Of a DNA stretch of 64,000 bases, positions 1 to 8,183 are shown in pieces. A program made the translations under genes and the position numbers. A model generated the notes under the pieces. The model did not search any database. It had not been told where the DNA came from and saw nothing but the letters and a program-made list of their open reading frames with translations. The first letter of the stretch is position 1; each line of letters begins with the position of its first letter. This DNA is from Caulobacter sp. BP25. Lineage in GTDB: Bacteria; Pseudomonadota; Alphaproteobacteria; Caulobacterales; Caulobacteraceae. The stretch spans positions 62,001 through 126,000 of the forward strand of contig NZ_PEGH01000006.1 in NCBI RefSeq assembly GCF_002737755.1. The letters are read 5' to 3'.

Positions 1-531
1 TACGTCGAGCTGGCCAAGATCCTCTATGTCTATGGCGAGGAGCACGCCTCGCGCCGCATCGCCAGTTTCATCCTGCGGCGTCGTGAAGAGAAGCCTTTCG
101 AGCGCACCCTCGACCTGGCCGAGGTGATCGAGCGCGCCGTCGGCGGCCGCAAGGGCGCCAAGGTCCATCCGGCCACGCGGTCGTTCCAGGGGCTGCGGAT
201 CGCGGTCAATGACGAGCTGGGCGAGCTGGAGGCGGGCCTGGCCGCCGCCGAGCGGGTGCTGAAGCCCGGCGGCCGCCTGGTGGTCGTGACCTTCCACTCG
301 CTGGAAGACCGCATCGTCAAGGCGTTCCTGACCGAGCGCGCGGGGCGCACGCCCGGTGGTTCGCGTCATGCGCCGCCCGTCGCCGCCGCCGCCCAGCCCA
401 GCTTTCAGCTGATCTCGAACAAGGCGATCGCGCCGGGCGAGGCCGAGCTGGCGGCTAATCCGCGCGCCCGTTCGTCCAAGCTGCGCGCGGCCGTACGTAC
501 CGAGGCCCCCGTCTGGGAGGCCGCCCCATGA
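1..531 (+). CDS. rsmH: 16S rRNA (cytosine1402-N4)-methyltransferase RsmH, 3' part (5' end outside window)
   Basis: The open frame runs from the first base and ends at a TGA overlapping the ftsL start by 4 bases (ATGA). The 176 visible residues are the C-terminal part of a protein usually about 310 residues long. RsmH signatures are visible: [37 protein letters not shown] and a basic C-terminal tail. The enzyme N4-methylates C1402 of 16S rRNA in the decoding centre, using S-adenosylmethionine. The N-terminal SAM-binding motif lies outside the window. As in most bacteria, it stands at the head of the dcw cluster directly before ftsL. Identification is secure from both sequence and context. Confidence 0.95.
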   Translation, partial: YVELAKILYVYGEEHASRRIASFILRRREEKPFERTLDLAEVIERAVGGRKGAKVHPATRSFQGLRIAVNDELGELEAGLAAAERVLKPGGRLVVVTFHSLEDRIVKAFLTERAGRTPGGSRHAPPVAAAAQPSFQLISNKAIAPGEAELAANPRARSSKLRAAVRTEAPVWEAAP

Positions 532-962
532 GCTTCATGGAGCTGTTCAATCGGCGGGTGCGAGGCTTCCGGGTCGTCGAGGTGCTGGGCCTGGGAATCC
601 TTCTGGCCCTGGTCACGGGCGTCTATCTGGCCAAGACCTTCGCCGGCCGCGAGCGCCAGGAGATCGCCCGCATCCAGCAGGAGATCGACGAGGAGGCGGG
701 CCGCAAGCGTCTGCTCGAGGCCGAGGTCGCTCACCTGGAGCAGCCGCGCCGCATCGAACAGCTGGCGCAGATGATGCAGCTGGCGCCGATCGCGGCTGAT
801 CGCGAGATCACCGAAGACGCCCTGATCGACGTGGCCCGTGGCCGCGACCTGCCGCAGGCGCCGGTCACGGCCGCGCCGCCGGCGACAGACGCCATGGCCG
901 CTGACGCGCCCGAGGCCTTGCCCGAGGATCCGCCGCCGCCGCCGACCGGGGGCGGGCGATGA
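528..962 (+). CDS. ftsL: cell division protein FtsL
   Basis: This 144-residue small bitopic membrane protein sits between rsmH and ftsI, the canonical place of ftsL. It has a short cytoplasmic N-terminus, one membrane segment at about residues 17-37 ([20 protein letters not shown]) and then a periplasmic coiled-coil-like stretch (about residues 42-75) rich in E, R and L. The C-terminal 50 residues are Ala/Pro rich with a poly-proline run and look disordered; this tail is longer than in enterobacterial FtsL. FtsL joins FtsB and FtsQ to activate FtsW-FtsI septal synthesis. The start overlaps the rsmH stop and has GGGAGG six to seven bases upstream. The family is poorly conserved, so position carries much of the call. 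Confidence 0.88.
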   Translation: MSFMELFNRRVRGFRVVEVLGLGILLALVTGVYLAKTFAGRERQEIARIQQEIDEEAGRKRLLEAEVAHLEQPRRIEQLAQMMQLAPIAADREITEDALIDVARGRDLPQAPVTAAPPATDAMAADAPEALPEDPPPPPTGGGR

Positions 963-2728
963 GCCTCTCCAACCTCGGACCCGGCGGCTTCCATTCTCCC
1001 GCCTGGCGGTGGCTTGTCGAGCGCGTCTGGCGTCTGGAGCATGCGTTCGAGCGTTCGCGAGCCGCGGCAAAGCCGCAGGACGACACCCGCATCCGCATCT
1101 TCCTGGTGATGGTGTTCTTCGGCATCTGCTTCGTCGGCGTCGGTCTGGGCGCGAGCTGGGCGGCGCTGTTCTCGAACGCCGGGCGTGGGAGCGCCTATGC
1201 GATGGGCGCCGAAGGCGCGCGGGGTGATCTGGTCGACCGCCACGGCAAGCTGCTGGCCGTCGATCTGGCCCACTACGCCCTCTATGTCGATCCGCGCGAG
1301 GTGTGGGACGCCAAGGAGACGCGCCGGGCTCTGGGCAAGGCTCTGCCGCAGGTTCCGGCCAAGCGGCTGGACAAGGTCGTGTTCGGCGATCACCGCACCT
1401 TCGTCGTCGGCGGCCTGACGCCGGATGAAAAGGACGCCGTCTTTAATCTCGGCCTGCCGGGGATCTCGTTCGAGGAGCAGGAGCGGCGGATGTATCCGCT
1501 GGGGCCGACGGCCGCGCATCTGGTCGGCTTCGTCGACAGCGGCGGCAAGGGCTTGGCCGGCGCCGAGCGCGCCCTGGATGATCCGATCCGCAAGGCCGTG
1601 GGCGGCGAGGGCGGTCCGGTCCAGATGTCGATCGACGTGCGCGTCCAGGCCGCGCTGGAGGACGAGCTGCGCAAGGCCGCCGCCGAGTTCACGCCCAAGG
1701 GCGCGGTGGGTCTGGTCACCAATGTCCACACCGGCGAGATCCTGGGCCTGGCCAGCCTGCCCGACTACGACGCCAACAAGGCCGGGCAAGCCACCGACGA
1801 CCAGCGCCTGAACCGCGCCGCCGCCTCGGTCTACGAGATGGGCTCGACCTTCAAGGCGTTTACGGTCGCGATCGGTCTGGACACCGGGGTGGCGACGCCC
1901 GCCTCGACCTTCGACGCGCGCGAGCCCTACAAGCTGGGCTATCGCACGATCCACGACTATCACGCGGCCAAGGCCATCCTGAACCTGGTCGAGGTTTTCC
2001 AGCACTCCTCGAACATCGGCACGGCCATGCTGGCCGAGCGGGTTGGGGGCGAGCGTCTGTCGCGCTACTTCACGGCGCTGGGTCTGACCAAGCCGGCCAA
2101 GGTCGAGCTGATGGAATCGGCCCGTCCGCTGACGCCGCGCAAGTGGGACATGGACGCGGTGGCCTCCACCTCGTTCGGCCACGGCATCAATGTCAGCCCG
2201 CTGGCCCTGGCCCAGGCGATGGGGGCTCTGCTGAACGGCGGCAAGGTGCTGCCGCTGACCATCCGGAAGCTGCCCGACGGCGTGCGTCCCGAAGGCAGGC
2301 GGGTGCTCTCTGAGAACACCTCGGCCGAGATGCTGAGGATCATGCGCGCCAACGTCGTGCCCGGCCAAGGCGGCAGCGGCGGCAAGGCCGACGTCCCTGG
2401 CCTGTCGGTCGGCGGCAAGACCGGCACCGGCGAGAAGTACGACCCCGCGATCCGTGGCTACAACCATCAGCGCCAGGTCTCTTCGTTCGCGGCGGTGTTT
2501 CCGACCGAAAGCCCGCTGGAGGCCGATCGCTACTTCGTCCTGATCCTGATGGACGAGCCGCGCGGCACGGCCAGTTCCTTCGGCTTCTCGACGGGCGGCT
2601 GGGTCGCCGCGCCCGCCGCCGGCAAGGTGATCGAACGCATCGCGCCGTTCCTCGGCGTGCAGAGAAAGCCCGAGCTGGTGACGATCGCCGCTCCCCCCAA
2701 GAACGCCGCTCCGGAGGCGGGCCTATGA
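959..2728 (+). CDS. ftsI: septal peptidoglycan transpeptidase FtsI (PBP3)
   Basis: A 589-residue class B penicillin-binding protein. A cytoplasmic basic N-terminus is followed by one membrane anchor at about residues 45-70, a dimerisation/pedestal domain and a C-terminal transpeptidase. All three active-site motifs are present: SxxK with Ser296 (GSTFK), SxN at Ser350-Asn352 (SSN) and KTG at Lys487. It cross-links septal peptidoglycan in the periplasm and partners with FtsW. The start overlaps the ftsL stop by 4 bases, and the stop overlaps murE in the same way, so translation is probably coupled. Length and motifs are normal for the family. Confidence 0.96.
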   Translation: MSLSNLGPGGFHSPAWRWLVERVWRLEHAFERSRAAAKPQDDTRIRIFLVMVFFGICFVGVGLGASWAALFSNAGRGSAYAMGAEGARGDLVDRHGKLLAVDLAHYALYVDPREVWDAKETRRALGKALPQVPAKRLDKVVFGDHRTFVVGGLTPDEKDAVFNLGLPGISFEEQERRMYPLGPTAAHLVGFVDSGGKGLAGAERALDDPIRKAVGGEGGPVQMSIDVRVQAALEDELRKAAAEFTPKGAVGLVTNVHTGEILGLASLPDYDANKAGQATDDQRLNRAAASVYEMGSTFKAFTVAIGLDTGVATPASTFDAREPYKLGYRTIHDYHAAKAILNLVEVFQHSSNIGTAMLAERVGGERLSRYFTALGLTKPAKVELMESARPLTPRKWDMDAVASTSFGHGINVSPLALAQAMGALLNGGKVLPLTIRKLPDGVRPEGRRVLSENTSAEMLRIMRANVVPGQGGSGGKADVPGLSVGGKTGTGEKYDPAIRGYNHQRQVSSFAAVFPTESPLEADRYFVLILMDEPRGTASSFGFSTGGWVAAPAAGKVIERIAPFLGVQRKPELVTIAAPPKNAAPEAGL

Positions 2729-4185
2729 CCAAGCGTCTGTCCGAACTGTTCAACCGTCCGTTCGCGCCCGATCCGGTGATCGCCGGCGTCACCGCTGACA
2801 GCCGCAAGGTCACGGCCGGCTGGCTGTTCGCCGCCCTGCCGGGGACCAAGGTCGACGGCCGCGACTTCGCGCAGGGCGCGGTGGCCAAGGGCGCCGCCGC
2901 CATCCTGGCGCCCGAAGGCGGCCTTGAAGGCATTGGCGTTCCGGTGGTGCGCTCCGAGGACGCCCGCCGCGCCTACGCTCTGGCCTCGGCCGCCTTCTGG
3001 GGCAAGCAGCCGGCCATGTGCGTGGCCGTGACCGGCACGAACGGCAAGACCTCGGTCGCCGGCTTCTGCCGCCAGATCTTCGCCCAGCTGGGCCACAAGG
3101 CCGCCAGCATGGGGACCCTGGGCGTGGTGGTCAGCCAGGCCGGCCAGCCCGACCAGCAACTGACCCCGCCGGGCCTGACTACGCCCGACGCCGGCGACGT
3201 CGCCGAGATGATCGCGCGCCTGGCCGATATGGGCGTCACGCACCTGGCCTTGGAGGCCAGCTCGCACGGCGTCGACCAGCGCCGTGTCGACGGTGTGAAG
3301 CTGCACGCGGCCGGCTTCACCAACTTCACCCAGGATCACCTGGACTATCACGGCTCGATGGAGGCCTATCGCGCCGCCAAGCTGCGCCTGTTCGACACCC
3401 TGACGCCCGCCGGCGCGACGGCGGTGCTGAACGCCGACAGCGAGGCCTTCCCGACCTTCGCCTCGACCGCCGTGACCTCGGGCCAGAGCGTGTTCTCGGT
3501 CGGCGAGGATGGGCAGGGCCTACGGCTGCTGTCGCGCACGCCGACGCCGGCCGGCCAGGACATGGTGGTCGAGGCGCAGGGCCAGACCTACGAGATCCGC
3601 CTGCCGCTGGCCGGCGCCTTCCAGGCCTCGAACGTGCTGGTCGCGGCCGGCCTCTGCGTCGCCGCCGGCGAGGACGTCGCCAAGGTGCTGAAGGCGCTCG
3701 AAAGCCTCGAAGGCGCGGCCGGGCGCCTACAGCGCGTCGGGCGCGGCCCCACGGGCGGCGAGGCCTATGTCGACTACGCCCACACGCCCGACGGCTTGCA
3801 GACGGTGCTGGAGGCCTTGCGTCCACACACGCGCGGCAAGCTGATCGCCGTCTTCGGCGCGGGCGGCGACCGCGATCGGGGCAAGAGGCCCCTGATGGGC
3901 GCGATCGGTGCGAAGCTGGCGGATGTCGCCATCGTCACCGACGACAATCCGCGCTCGGAAGATCCCGCCTCGATCCGCGCCGCCATTCTCGAAGCCGCCC
4001 CGGGCGCGCGCGAGATCGGCGACCGCCGCGCCGCCATCCGCGCCGCCGTCGACCTGCTGGCCGAGGGCGACGTGCTGGTCGTCGCCGGCAAAGGCCACGA
4101 GCAGGGCCAGATCGTCGCCGGCGTCGTGCATCCGTTCGACGACGTCGCCGAGACCCTCGCGGCTTTGGAGGGTGTCGATGCTTGA
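2725..4185 (+). CDS. murE: UDP-MurNAc-L-Ala-D-Glu:meso-diaminopimelate ligase MurE
   Basis: This 486-residue cytoplasmic Mur ligase adds meso-diaminopimelate to UDP-MurNAc-dipeptide with ATP. The ATP-binding loop GTNGKTS is at residues 104-110. The DNPR motif at residues 407-410, followed by SEDP, is the signature for diaminopimelate rather than lysine specificity and fits a Gram-negative wall. The carbamylated-lysine and C-terminal Rossmann regions appear intact. The gene overlaps ftsI by 4 bases and murF by 8 bases. Length is typical. Confidence 0.96.
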   Translation: MTKRLSELFNRPFAPDPVIAGVTADSRKVTAGWLFAALPGTKVDGRDFAQGAVAKGAAAILAPEGGLEGIGVPVVRSEDARRAYALASAAFWGKQPAMCVAVTGTNGKTSVAGFCRQIFAQLGHKAASMGTLGVVVSQAGQPDQQLTPPGLTTPDAGDVAEMIARLADMGVTHLALEASSHGVDQRRVDGVKLHAAGFTNFTQDHLDYHGSMEAYRAAKLRLFDTLTPAGATAVLNADSEAFPTFASTAVTSGQSVFSVGEDGQGLRLLSRTPTPAGQDMVVEAQGQTYEIRLPLAGAFQASNVLVAAGLCVAAGEDVAKVLKALESLEGAAGRLQRVGRGPTGGEAYVDYAHTPDGLQTVLEALRPHTRGKLIAVFGAGGDRDRGKRPLMGAIGAKLADVAIVTDDNPRSEDPASIRAAILEAAPGAREIGDRRAAIRAAVDLLAEGDVLVVAGKGHEQGQIVAGVVHPFDDVAETLAALEGVDA

Positions 4186-5638
4186 CGCGCTCTGGACCGC
4201 AGATGAGATCGCCCAGGCGGTCGGCGGCAAGGTCGCCGGCGACTTCGCCGCGACCGGCGTCTCGATCGACACCCGTTCGGTGGAGCAGGGCGACCTGTTC
4301 GTGCCGCTGGTCGGCGCGCGCGATGGTCACGACTTCGTCCCGCAGGCGGTGGCGAATGGCGCGGCAGGCGTCCTGGCGGCCAAGCCGGTCGACGCCCCGG
4401 CTGTGATGGTCGCCGACACCTTCAAGGCTCTGGAAGCCCTGGGCGTTGCCGCCCGCGAGCGCGCGCCGCAGTGCAAGCGCGGCGCGGTGACCGGCTCGGT
4501 CGGCAAGACCAGCGTCACCCGCGCGATCGAGGCGGGCCTGCGCCTGGCCGGCAAGGCCCACGCCTCGGTCAAGAGCTACAACAACCACATCGGCGTGCCG
4601 CTGACCCTGGCCCGCATGCCGCGCGACACCCAGCGGGCGGTGTTTGAAGTGGGCATGAACCACGAGGACGAGATCGTCCCGCTGTCGGGGTTTGTCCAGC
4701 CGCACGCGGTGGCGATAACCACGGTCGGCCCGGTGCATATCGAGAACTTCCCCGATGGCGAGGCGGGCGTGGCGCGCGCCAAGGCCGAGATCTTCGCGGG
4801 TCTGCTGCCGGGCGGGATCGCGGTGCTGAACGCCGACAACCGCTGGTTCGACTTCTTGAAGAGCGAAGCCGAGAAGGCTGGCGCGACCGTCTGGAGCTTT
4901 GGGTCTTCGCCGGACTGCACCGCTCAACTCATTTCATTTTCATCCGACCTCCCCGGCGAAGGCCGGGGCCCAGATGACAAGGCGGCAGGCGCTCCGGATG
5001 AATCTGGGCCCCGGCCTTCGCCGGGGAAGTCGGTGGTTAAGGCGGTGATCAAGGGCGAACCGATCGCGTTCTCCCTGCTACAGACCGGCGTCCATTGGGG
5101 CCCCAACAGCCTGTGCGTCCTCTTGATGCTGGAAGCGCTGGATGTGCCGCGCGAGACCGCCTTGGCGGCGCTGGCGGCCTTCGCGCCGATCGAGGGGCGC
5201 GGCGCCGAGAAGACCATCCGGATCGCGGGCGGCGCCTTCACCCTGGTCGACGAGAGCTACAACGCCAATCCGGTCTCGATGCAGGCCGCCTTGAAGACGC
5301 TGGGCGCGCGCAAGGTCGCCGGTCGCCGGGTCGTCGTGCTGACCGACATGCTCGAATTAGGCGAGGGCTCCGCGCGGTTTCACGTCGAGCTTGCGGAGCC
5401 CATCGCGGCTGCAAACGTTGACATGGTTTTTCTCGCGGGCGTCCACATGAAATCGCTGTGGGAGGCGCTTCCGTCGACTCGGCGAGGCGGTTACGCGGAG
5501 GTTACTGAAAAGTTAACGGCGCAGCTGGCGGGGGCGATCCAGCCCGGCGACGTAGTGATGGTGAAGGGGTCGAACGGCTCCAGGGCTGGCGTGCTCGCCG
5601 GCGCCCTGGCCGCGCTCGATCTCGGGGAACGGGTCTGA
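4178..5638 (+). CDS. murF: UDP-MurNAc-tripeptide:D-Ala-D-Ala ligase MurF, carrying an in-frame palindromic repeat
   Basis: MurF (486 residues) adds D-Ala-D-Ala to UDP-MurNAc-tripeptide, the last cytoplasmic step before MraY. The frame stays open far upstream, but the ATG at 4178, overlapping the murE stop, gives the family N-terminus (MLDALWTADEIAQAVGG). The ATP loop GSVGKTS is at residues 106-112. The central YNNHIGVPLTL and ESYNANP motifs are intact. At about residues 257-285 the protein contains DLPGEGRGP and, after a short spacer, SGPRPSPGKS. These are encoded by the two arms of a 30-base inverted repeat (4946-5031) of a type also found between genes in this window. The reading frame is kept, making the protein about 30 residues longer than typical MurF. 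Tolerance of the insert is inferred, since the gene is normally essential. Confidence 0.93.
   Translation: MLDALWTADEIAQAVGGKVAGDFAATGVSIDTRSVEQGDLFVPLVGARDGHDFVPQAVANGAAGVLAAKPVDAPAVMVADTFKALEALGVAARERAPQCKRGAVTGSVGKTSVTRAIEAGLRLAGKAHASVKSYNNHIGVPLTLARMPRDTQRAVFEVGMNHEDEIVPLSGFVQPHAVAITTVGPVHIENFPDGEAGVARAKAEIFAGLLPGGIAVLNADNRWFDFLKSEAEKAGATVWSFGSSPDCTAQLISFSSDLPGEGRGPDDKAAGAPDESGPRPSPGKSVVKAVIKGEPIAFSLLQTGVHWGPNSLCVLLMLEALDVPRETALAALAAFAPIEGRGAEKTIRIAGGAFTLVDESYNANPVSMQAALKTLGARKVAGRRVVVLTDMLELGEGSARFHVELAEPIAAANVDMVFLAGVHMKSLWEALPSTRRGGYAEVTEKLTAQLAGAIQPGDVVMVKGSNGSRAGVLAGALAALDLGERV
4946..5031. repeat. palindromic repeat (family A) inside murF
   Basis: The left arm (4946-4975) and right arm (5002-5031) are 30-base inverted copies differing at one position, separated by 26 bases. 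The core reads CCCCGGCGAAGGCCGGGG. The same arms occur at 10053-10178 between genes, so this is a mobile or dispersed repeat family rather than native murF sequence. The flanking coding sequence continues in frame on both sides. Confidence 0.9.
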
Positions 5639-6750
5639 TGTTGTACTTCCTGTATGAATGGCTGGCGCGCTCGCAAGAGCATGTGCCGATGCTTAACCTG
5701 TTGAAGTACCTGACGTTCCGCTCCGGCATGGCGATGCTGACCGCCTATATCGTCGCCGTGGCCATGGGCTCGCGCTTCATCCGCTGGATGAAGACCAAGC
5801 AGGGCAAGGGCCAGCCGATCCGCACCGACGGCATCGCCCGCCACGTCACCGAGAAGGCCGGCACGCCCACCATGGGCGGCTTCATGATCCTGGCCGGCCT
5901 GTTCGCCGGCGCCCTGCTGTGGGCCGACCTGCGCAATGTCCACGTCTGGGTCGTGCTGCTGGTCACCGGCAGCTACGGCGTACTGGGCTTCATGGACGAC
6001 TACGCCAAGGTCACCAAGCAGACCACGGCCGGCCTCTCCAGCGTCCAGAAGCTGATCGCCCAGTTCATCGTCGCGATCGCCGCCACCGTGATCCTGATCC
6101 TGTTCGCGCCCAAGTCGCCGATGACGCCGGGCATGGAGACCAGCGTGGTCTTCCCGATCTTCAAGGCGCTGGTAGTCAATCTGGGCTGGTTCTACGTGGC
6201 CTTCGCCGCGATCACGATCGCCGGCTTCTCGAACGCCGTGAACCTGACCGACGGCCTCGACGGCCTGGCCATCGTGCCGGTGATGTTCGCGGCCTCGACC
6301 TTCGGCCTGATCGCCTACCTCGTGGGCAACTACAAGTTCGCCGACTATCTGAACCTGCACTTCGCGCCGGGCGTCGGCGAGCTGGCGGTGCTGTGCGGCG
6401 CGATCATCGGCGGGGGCATGGGCTTCCTCTGGTATAACGCGCCCCCCGCCAAGATCTTCATGGGCGACACCGGTTCCCTGGCCCTGGGCGGCGCGCTGGG
6501 CGCGATCGCGGTCTGCGCCAAGCACGAACTGGTTCTGGGCATCGTCGGCGGTCTGTTCGTGGCCGAGGCGCTCTCGGTCATGATCCAGGTCGCCTACTTC
6601 AAGAAGACCGGCAAGCGCGTCTTCCTGATGGCGCCGATCCACCATCACTTCGAGAAGCTGGGCTGGCCTGAATCCACCGTCGTGATCCGCTTCTGGATCG
6701 TGTCGATGATGCTGGCCTTCGTCGGCCTCGCCACGCTGAAGCTACGGTAG
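5638..6750 (+). CDS. mraY: phospho-MurNAc-pentapeptide transferase MraY
   Basis: This 370-residue integral membrane enzyme transfers phospho-MurNAc-pentapeptide to undecaprenyl phosphate, producing lipid I at the cytoplasmic face. Ten or so hydrophobic segments are visible. Family motifs are intact: GTPTMGG near residue 78, FMDDYAK (catalytic aspartates), NLTDGLDGLA and the C-terminal APIHHHFEKLGWPE loop. The start codon overlaps the murF stop by one base (TGATG). Length is typical. Confidence 0.97.
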   Translation: MLYFLYEWLARSQEHVPMLNLLKYLTFRSGMAMLTAYIVAVAMGSRFIRWMKTKQGKGQPIRTDGIARHVTEKAGTPTMGGFMILAGLFAGALLWADLRNVHVWVVLLVTGSYGVLGFMDDYAKVTKQTTAGLSSVQKLIAQFIVAIAATVILILFAPKSPMTPGMETSVVFPIFKALVVNLGWFYVAFAAITIAGFSNAVNLTDGLDGLAIVPVMFAASTFGLIAYLVGNYKFADYLNLHFAPGVGELAVLCGAIIGGGMGFLWYNAPPAKIFMGDTGSLALGGALGAIAVCAKHELVLGIVGGLFVAEALSVMIQVAYFKKTGKRVFLMAPIHHHFEKLGWPESTVVIRFWIVSMMLAFVGLATLKLR

Positions 6751-6764
6751 GGGAGGCGAGCGCG

Positions 6765-8177
6765 ATGATCCCGGTCCGTGGTTTCGAGGGCAAGACTGTC
6801 GCGGTGTTTGGCCTGGGCCGCACCGGGCTGACGGCGGCGCGCGCCTTGATCGCGGGCGGGGCCAAGGTCGCCCTGTGGGACGAGAAGGTCGCCAGCCGCG
6901 AGGCCGCCGCCGCCGAGGGCTTCCCGGTCGTCGACCTCGAGACCGCCGATTGGCGCCAGTTCGCCGCCCTGATGCTGTCGCCGGGCGTGCCGCTGACCCA
7001 CCCCAAGCCCCACTGGACCGTCCAGAAGGCCAAGGCCGCTGGGGTCGAGGTGCTGGGCGACATCGAGCTGTTCGCCCGCACGGTCGCCGCCGCGCCGGTC
7101 CACAAGCGCCCCAAGATCATCGCCATCACCGGCACCAACGGCAAGTCGACCACCACCGCCCTGATCGGCCACCTGTGCGCCTCGGCCGGCCGCGACACGC
7201 GGATCGGCGGCAATATCGGCCAGGGGGTCCTGGGCCTTGAGGACATGCACGGCGGCGCGGTCTATGTGCTGGAGCTGTCGTCCTACCAGTTGGACCTGAC
7301 CTCCAGCCTGCACCCCGACGCGGTGGTGCTGCTGAACATCTCGCCCGACCACCTGGATCGCCACGGCGGCATGGACGGCTATATCGCCGCCAAGCGCCGG
7401 ATCTTCCTGAACCAGGGCAAGGGCGACACCGCGATCATCGGGGTCGATGACGCCTGGTGCCAGCAGATCTGCACCGAGATCACCGCCGCTAACCGCCGCA
7501 CGATCTGGCCGATCAGCTCGGGCAAGGCCATGGGGCGGGGCGTCTACGCCCTGCAGGGCGTGCTCTACGACGCGACGGGAGAGCGCGTGGTCGAGGTCGC
7601 CGATCTGCTGCGTGCTCGCAGCCTGCCCGGCCGCCACAACTGGCAGAACGCGGCGGCCGCCTACGCCGCCGCGCGCGCCATCGGCATCCCGATGCAGGAC
7701 GCCGTCGACGGCCTGATGACCTTCCCGGGCCTGGCGCACCGGATGGAGACGGTCGGCAAGATCGGCAAGGTCCGCTTCGTCAACGACAGCAAGGCCACCA
7801 ACGCCGACGCCGCGCGCCAGGCGATGTCGAGCTATCCGAAGTTCTATTGGATCGCCGGCGGCGTCGCCAAGGCCGGCGGCATCGACGACCTGAAGGACCT
7901 CTTCCCGCGCGTCGCCAAGGCCTATCTGATCGGGGACGCGGCCGAGCCCTTCTCCTGGACCCTGGCCGGCAAGGCCGAGGTCACCATGAGCGGCACGCTG
8001 GAGCGCGCCGTCCAACAGGCCTATGCCGACGCCGCCGCCAGCGACGAGGAGGCGATCGTCCTGCTGTCGCCGGCTTGCGCCTCGTTCGACCAGTTCAGTG
8101 ACTTCGAGGCGCGGGGTGAAGCCTTCCGCGCCGCCGTCAACGGACTGGTGGGCGGCGGCAAGGCCGCCGTGGCCTAG
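6765..8177 (+). CDS. murD: UDP-MurNAc-L-Ala:D-Glu ligase MurD
   Basis: This 470-residue cytoplasmic Mur ligase adds D-glutamate to UDP-MurNAc-L-Ala. A Rossmann N-domain (VAVFGLGRTGLTAA) is followed by the ATP loop GTNGKST at residues 123-129, the family motifs LELSSYQLD and NISPDHLDRHG, and the C-terminal NDSKATNADA. The start has a strong GGGGAGG about eight bases upstream. The gene follows mraY after 14 bases and precedes the CLC-type gene after 6 bases, so it is probably cotranscribed with both. Confidence 0.96.
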   Translation: MIPVRGFEGKTVAVFGLGRTGLTAARALIAGGAKVALWDEKVASREAAAAEGFPVVDLETADWRQFAALMLSPGVPLTHPKPHWTVQKAKAAGVEVLGDIELFARTVAAAPVHKRPKIIAITGTNGKSTTTALIGHLCASAGRDTRIGGNIGQGVLGLEDMHGGAVYVLELSSYQLDLTSSLHPDAVVLLNISPDHLDRHGGMDGYIAAKRRIFLNQGKGDTAIIGVDDAWCQQICTEITAANRRTIWPISSGKAMGRGVYALQGVLYDATGERVVEVADLLRARSLPGRHNWQNAAAAYAAARAIGIPMQDAVDGLMTFPGLAHRMETVGKIGKVRFVNDSKATNADAARQAMSSYPKFYWIAGGVAKAGGIDDLKDLFPRVAKAYLIGDAAEPFSWTLAGKAEVTMSGTLERAVQQAYADAAASDEEAIVLLSPACASFDQFSDFEARGEAFRAAVNGLVGGGKAAVA

Positions 8178-8183
8178 ACGATC

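Noticed and set aside
731..2467. Long minus-strand frame of 578 codons across ftsI
   Set aside because: It is antisense to ftsI in a high-GC gene where the complementary frame rarely meets a stop. The translation is rich in Arg, Gly and Gln with no family motif.
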